Assembly (NCBI RefSeq): GCF_001305675.1
Contig: NZ_CP011853.1
Span: forward strand, 2,418,001-2,482,000
Direction of reading: 5' to 3'
Length of the DNA: 64,000 nucleotides
Source: Gordonia phthalatica
Lineage (GTDB): Bacteria > Actinomycetota > Actinomycetes > Mycobacteriales > Mycobacteriaceae
The notes under the pieces are model-generated. The model had not been told where the DNA came from, made no database searches, and worked only from the letters and a program-made list of their open reading frames with translations. Shown here piece after piece: positions 61,395-64,000 of this stretch. Every line of letters starts with the position of its first letter. Within the stretch, counting starts at the first letter, position 1. The position numbers and the translations under genes were made by a program.

Positions 61395-62071
61395 CACAGA
61401 ACGGCGATCATCTGAGCCAAACGCTCTCGGCCTACCGTGCGCGCTCGAGAGTCCATCGACTCCATCAGGTCGAGGGCGACCGCCGCCGACGGCAGCGAGC
61501 CGAGGGGCTCGTCGAGAATACGCAGCGAGATCCGACCGCCGGGCTCCTCCCGCAGTCCCAGATCGCGCAGCGTGCGGTCGGAGCCGAGGTAGAGGTAGCC
61601 GTCGATTACGTCCTCGGACCGCCCCCCTGCCAGGCCCCAGTCGGTGATGAGCGGTGACATCAGCCCGGTTGGATGCAGGCCCGCAGCGGTGATGGTGTCG
61701 GACAAGTCACGCTGCGCGCGCCGGGAGATGACGCGCATCTGCGTGATCCTCGCGCGCCGGCGGGTGAAGCGTGCGATCTGGATCGGGCTCATGGTGACCA
61801 GCCGAGCGGCCAGATGTTCCTCGCGCCGCCCGTGGGCCGCCCCGCCGGAGAGCAGACGGAGCGCGGCCCAGGCCGTGCCGGGGAGCGCCGGCCGCCCCCT
61901 GCTGGTGGTGCCGTTGTTCTGCGCGCGGTACACCGCGGCGGGCGCGACTACGACGGTGCGCCCGACCCGGCGGGTGTGCCCGAGCTCGCCACTGGCGGCC
62001 AGTCGCTGCGCCTGCCGGGGCGTCACCCCGAGTATCTGCGCCGCTTCGGATAGGGTCATCTCGTCGACCAT
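61394..62071 (-). CDS. HTH protein upstream of the nucleotidyltransferase, probable antitoxin
   Basis: 225 residues. An excisionase/MerR-like HTH opens the protein (LSEAAQILGVTPRQAQRLAASGELGHTRR, residues 7-35). The remainder (TAWAALRLLSGG, then ITQMRVISRRAQRDL) resembles the C-terminal part of AbiEi-like regulators only loosely. The gene is directly upstream of the AbiEii-like toxin and behind an inverted repeat covering the promoter, as autoregulating antitoxins are. ATG 62071 or the in-frame ATG 62059 may be used. Confidence 0.7.
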   Translation of the reverse strand: MVDEMTLSEAAQILGVTPRQAQRLAASGELGHTRRVGRTVVVAPAAVYRAQNNGTTSRGRPALPGTAWAALRLLSGGAAHGRREEHLAARLVTMSPIQIARFTRRRARITQMRVISRRAQRDLSDTITAAGLHPTGLMSPLITDWGLAGGRSEDVIDGYLYLGSDRTLRDLGLREEPGGRISLRILDEPLGSLPSAAVALDLMESMDSRARTVGRERLAQMIAVL

Positions 62072-62074
62072 GAT

Positions 62075-62100
62075 TATATGGTCGCTTGTACGACTATATA
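62075..62100. promoter_or_regulatory. Inverted repeat in the promoter of the HTH-toxin operon
   Basis: TATATGGTCG-6-CGACTATATA, 10-base arms with one mismatch, ending 4 bases before the ATG. The minus strand of this repeat contains TATAGT and, next to the ATG, TATAAT. Good candidate for the autoregulatory operator. Confidence 0.65.
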
Positions 62101-62224
62101 TTGCAACCATCGTCCACGGGCCCAGGCCCAGAATTGATCGGGTGCAGTCGGTCGGTTCCATTGCCGCTCAACATCATCGGGGAATCACGGTGGTTCTGCG
62201 AGCCACCGGCCGACCAACGACGAA

Positions 62225-62252
62225 ACCCCCTCCGACTCTGGTCAGAGAGGGT
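62225..62252 (-). terminator. Terminator after tRNA-Pro
   Basis: On the minus strand ACCCTCTCTGAC-4-GTCGGAGGGGGT pairs over 12 bases with G-U pairs and runs into TTT. It starts 9 bases after the tRNA 3' end. Confidence 0.75.
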
Positions 62253-62260
62253 TCCTGCGG

Positions 62261-62334
62261 TCGGGCTGACAGGATTTGAACCTGCGACCACCTGACCCCC
62301 AGTCAGGTGCGCTACCAAACTGCGCCACAGCCCG
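62261..62334 (-). tRNA. tRNA-Pro (anticodon GGG)
   Basis: 74-base cloverleaf read on the minus strand. Acceptor stem CGGGCTG/CAGCCCG with discriminator A; D-arm GCGCAGTTTGGTAGCGC; anticodon stem CCTGA/TCAGG with loop CTGGGGG giving anticodon GGG; T-arm GCAGGTTCAAATCCTGT. CCA is not encoded. It marks the right edge of the accessory block 59041-62260, although I found no repeated tRNA end as an attachment site. Confidence 0.95.
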
Positions 62335-62426
62335 TTGCCCCGTTGGACGAAGCGAATTTACCTTAGCTTACGCGACGCTCTGACTGCTAATCGCCTGCAC
62401 AGCGCGGGTTTTCATGCACCTCTGGA

Positions 62427-62972
62427 ATGATCAACGGCATGCGGAACAGTTTCGAAGTGATCCCCGGTGTCGGCATGGGCGATGTCGTCCTCGGACTGTC
62501 CGGACGCCGAGTCGCCGAACTCCTCGGCCCGGCGGAGCCCGGATCGCCGCACGAGTCGTTCTACCGCGACGGCATGATCCTCGTCGAGTACGGCCCCGAG
62601 GACACCGTCAGATTCATCCAAGTCAGTTTCAGCCTGCCGACCGACCCGGCGGTGACGATCCGTGGAATTCGGCTGAACGGCCGCGCATACGACGACGTGA
62701 TCGGTGATCTCGCGGACGCGGGCATCACCGGTACCGAGACCGACATCCGCCACGATTTCGGCGGCTGGGGCGTCTTCACGATGGACTCACTCATGGTGCT
62801 CGACGTCGACCCCGCTCGCCCCGATGACGAGCGGCCCTTGCAGAGGGCGTGTGGGTCGGCGACCACCAGTGAACGCCCAGCGGCCGAGGACTTCCGTCCT
62901 CGGCCGCTGGGCGAACATCTGCAGTCGATTACTTCTTCTTGCGGTCCCGCTTGTCGCGCACGCGGACGTTGA
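62427..62972 (+). CDS. Hypothetical protein
   Basis: 181 residues as an open frame. The first 130 residues look like a real protein (VGMGDVVLGLSGRRVAELLGP, then VRFIQVSFSLPTDP); the last 50 are read through the hairpin at 62874-62913 and into the tail of der, and look artefactual. ATG 62439 is another start. No domain recognised; the text VVLGLSGRRVAELLGP hints at a small regulatory or periplasmic fold. Confidence 0.55.
   Translation: MINGMRNSFEVIPGVGMGDVVLGLSGRRVAELLGPAEPGSPHESFYRDGMILVEYGPEDTVRFIQVSFSLPTDPAVTIRGIRLNGRAYDDVIGDLADAGITGTETDIRHDFGGWGVFTMDSLMVLDVDPARPDDERPLQRACGSATTSERPAAEDFRPRPLGEHLQSITSSCGPACRARGR
62874..62913. terminator. Terminator after der
   Basis: Perfect 17-base stem CGCCCAGCGGCCGAGGA with a 6-base loop, 15 bases past the der stop. 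It lies inside the 3' part of the convergent hypothetical gene. Confidence 0.75.
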
Positions 62973-64000
62973 TCCGGACGGGAGAGCCGTCGAACCCGAA
63001 CTGCTCGCGCAGCTTGCGTTCCAGGAATCGGCGGTAGCCGGCCTCGAGGAATCCCGTCGTGAACAGCACGAAGGTCGGCGGGCGGGTCGCGGCCTGCGTG
63101 GCGAACATGACGCGCGGCTGGCGGCCACCGCGGACCGGCGGCGGGGTCGCGGCGATGATGTCCTTGAGCCAGGTGTTGAGCTGCCCGGTGGAGATGCGCG
63201 TGTCCCACGACTCCAGCGCGCTCTCGAGCGCCGGAACCAGCTTCTGGACGCTGCGGCCGGTCATCGCCGAGATGTTGACGCGACGCGCCCACGGCACCCG
63301 CGCCAACTCGCGGTCGATCTCGTTGTCGAGCTGGTGACGACGATCCTCGTCGACCAGGTCCCACTTGTTGAACACGACCACCAGGGCACGACCGCTGTCG
63401 ATGATCATCGACAGCACGCGCAGGTCCTGTTCGGTGACCGGCTGGCTCGCGTCGATCAGCAGCAGCGCCACCTCGGCGGAGTCCAGCGCAGAGCGGGTTC
63501 GGAGCGACGCGTAGTACTCGTGCCCGGACGCATGGCGGACCTTGCGCCGCAGGCCGGCGGTGTCGACGAACTGCCAGGGCTTGCCCGCCAGTTCGATGAC
63601 CTCATCAACCGGGTCGACGGTGGTGCCCGCGACGTTGTCGACGACAGCGCGCTCCTCGCCTGCCAGCTTGTTCAACAGTGAGCTCTTGCCGACGTTCGGC
63701 TTCCCGACGAGCGCCACACGGCGCGGCCCGCCGACCGCGAACTTCTCACGCGGAGAGGTCGGCAACGCCTCCAGGATCCGATCCAGGAGGTCGCCGGTAC
63801 CGCGACCGTGAGCGGCCGAGATGGTGTACGGCTCCCCCAGGCCCAGCGACCACAGCGATGCGGCCTCGGCCTCCATCCGTTCGGAGTCCACCTTGTTCGC
63901 AGCGAGCAGGACCGGAGCCTTGGAGCGCCGCAGCACGCGGGCGACGGCCTCGTCGGTCGCGGTGGCGCCGACGGTCGCGTCGACGACCACGACGATCGCA
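62929..64000 (-). CDS. der: Ribosome biogenesis GTPase Der, N-terminus cut by window edge
   Basis: Double GTPase needed for 50S subunit assembly. The visible 357 codons start within the first G-domain (VVVVDATVGATATDEAVARVL, NKVD) and contain the complete second one: GKPNVGKSS, the conserved switch threonines in NVAGTTVDPVDE, DTAGLRRK and NKWDLVDED, plus the KH-like C-terminal domain ending RINVRVRDKRDRKKK. About 100 N-terminal residues are beyond position 64000. Confidence 0.97.
   Translation of the reverse strand, partial: AIVVVVDATVGATATDEAVARVLRRSKAPVLLAANKVDSERMEAEAASLWSLGLGEPYTISAAHGRGTGDLLDRILEALPTSPREKFAVGGPRRVALVGKPNVGKSSLLNKLAGEERAVVDNVAGTTVDPVDEVIELAGKPWQFVDTAGLRRKVRHASGHEYYASLRTRSALDSAEVALLLIDASQPVTEQDLRVLSMIIDSGRALVVVFNKWDLVDEDRRHQLDNEIDRELARVPWARRVNISAMTGRSVQKLVPALESALESWDTRISTGQLNTWLKDIIAATPPPVRGGRQPRVMFATQAATRPPTFVLFTTGFLEAGYRRFLERKLREQFGFDGSPVRINVRVRDKRDRKKK

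Noticed and set aside
62261..62334. tRNA-Pro as an attachment site with a duplicated 3' end
   Set aside because: No second copy of the tRNA 3' end was seen in 59000-62260, so I do not claim att sites.

Overview
The window is GC-rich, densely coded actinobacterial DNA. The left arm (gcvP, glycine riboswitch, two MerR regulators, DUF151 protein, garA, gcvH, a pgsA2-like gene, secA2) has the gene order of the Mycobacterium Rv1821-Rv1832 region, so the host belongs to the Mycobacteriales. The overall gene set is most like Gordonia, but that genus call is an inference from style and synteny. Many genes start directly 6-8 bases after a TANNNT box, as expected for leaderless transcripts in this order. 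I saw one tRNA (tRNA-Pro GGG), no rRNA and no CRISPR array.

Layout. 1-8954 (minus strand): glycine cleavage and central-metabolism control (gcvP with a tandem glycine riboswitch, gcvH, garA) together with a phosphatidyltransferase and the accessory secretion ATPase SecA2. 9065-17816: a META-domain lipoprotein, then a catabolic cluster built around a beta-keto acid cleavage enzyme (BKACE): serine hydrolase, BKACE, TauD-type dioxygenase and Qor in one operon, an AraC-type regulator, and a second operon of 3-oxoacid CoA-transferase A/B plus an MFS carrier. The same composite DNA element lies upstream of both operons. 18059-31649: polyphosphate kinase 2, a pyruvyltransferase-fold protein, several MFS transporters (one only half a protein), Tex, a two-component system, a frameshifted membrane protein, an alcohol dehydrogenase and an ABC ATPase. 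31650-45146: a nested palindromic repeat, a divergent MarR/MFS pair, a mycothiol/glutathione-type transferase, a secreted peptidase, HelR preceded by a rifamycin-associated-like palindrome, a phosphodiesterase, a 2-oxoglutarate oxygenase, a uracil-DNA glycosylase and an XRE/thioesterase pair.

45170-58997: ATP-dependent DNA ligase, an APH(6)-like kinase, a Nudix hydrolase, an amino-acid ABC importer with fused binding protein and permease, FdhD, an EamA exporter, a YhhN protein, a complete IS30-family element with inverted repeats and a 3-bp target duplication, a CmpX-like channel, and an epimerase/dehydrogenase behind a KstR-type operator. 59041-62260 looks like a small accessory island beside tRNA-Pro. 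It carries a serine recombinase homologue that has lost its catalytic serine, a translationally coupled partner, 500 bases of unusual palindromic DNA, and a two-gene cassette of an HTH protein and an AbiEii-type nucleotidyltransferase that looks like a toxin-antitoxin module. The window closes with der, cut by the right edge.

The best candidates for something undescribed are the BKACE/TauD/CoA-transferase regulon with its shared composite operator, and the island with the serine-less recombinase, its iterated promoter repeats and the symmetric four-site array.
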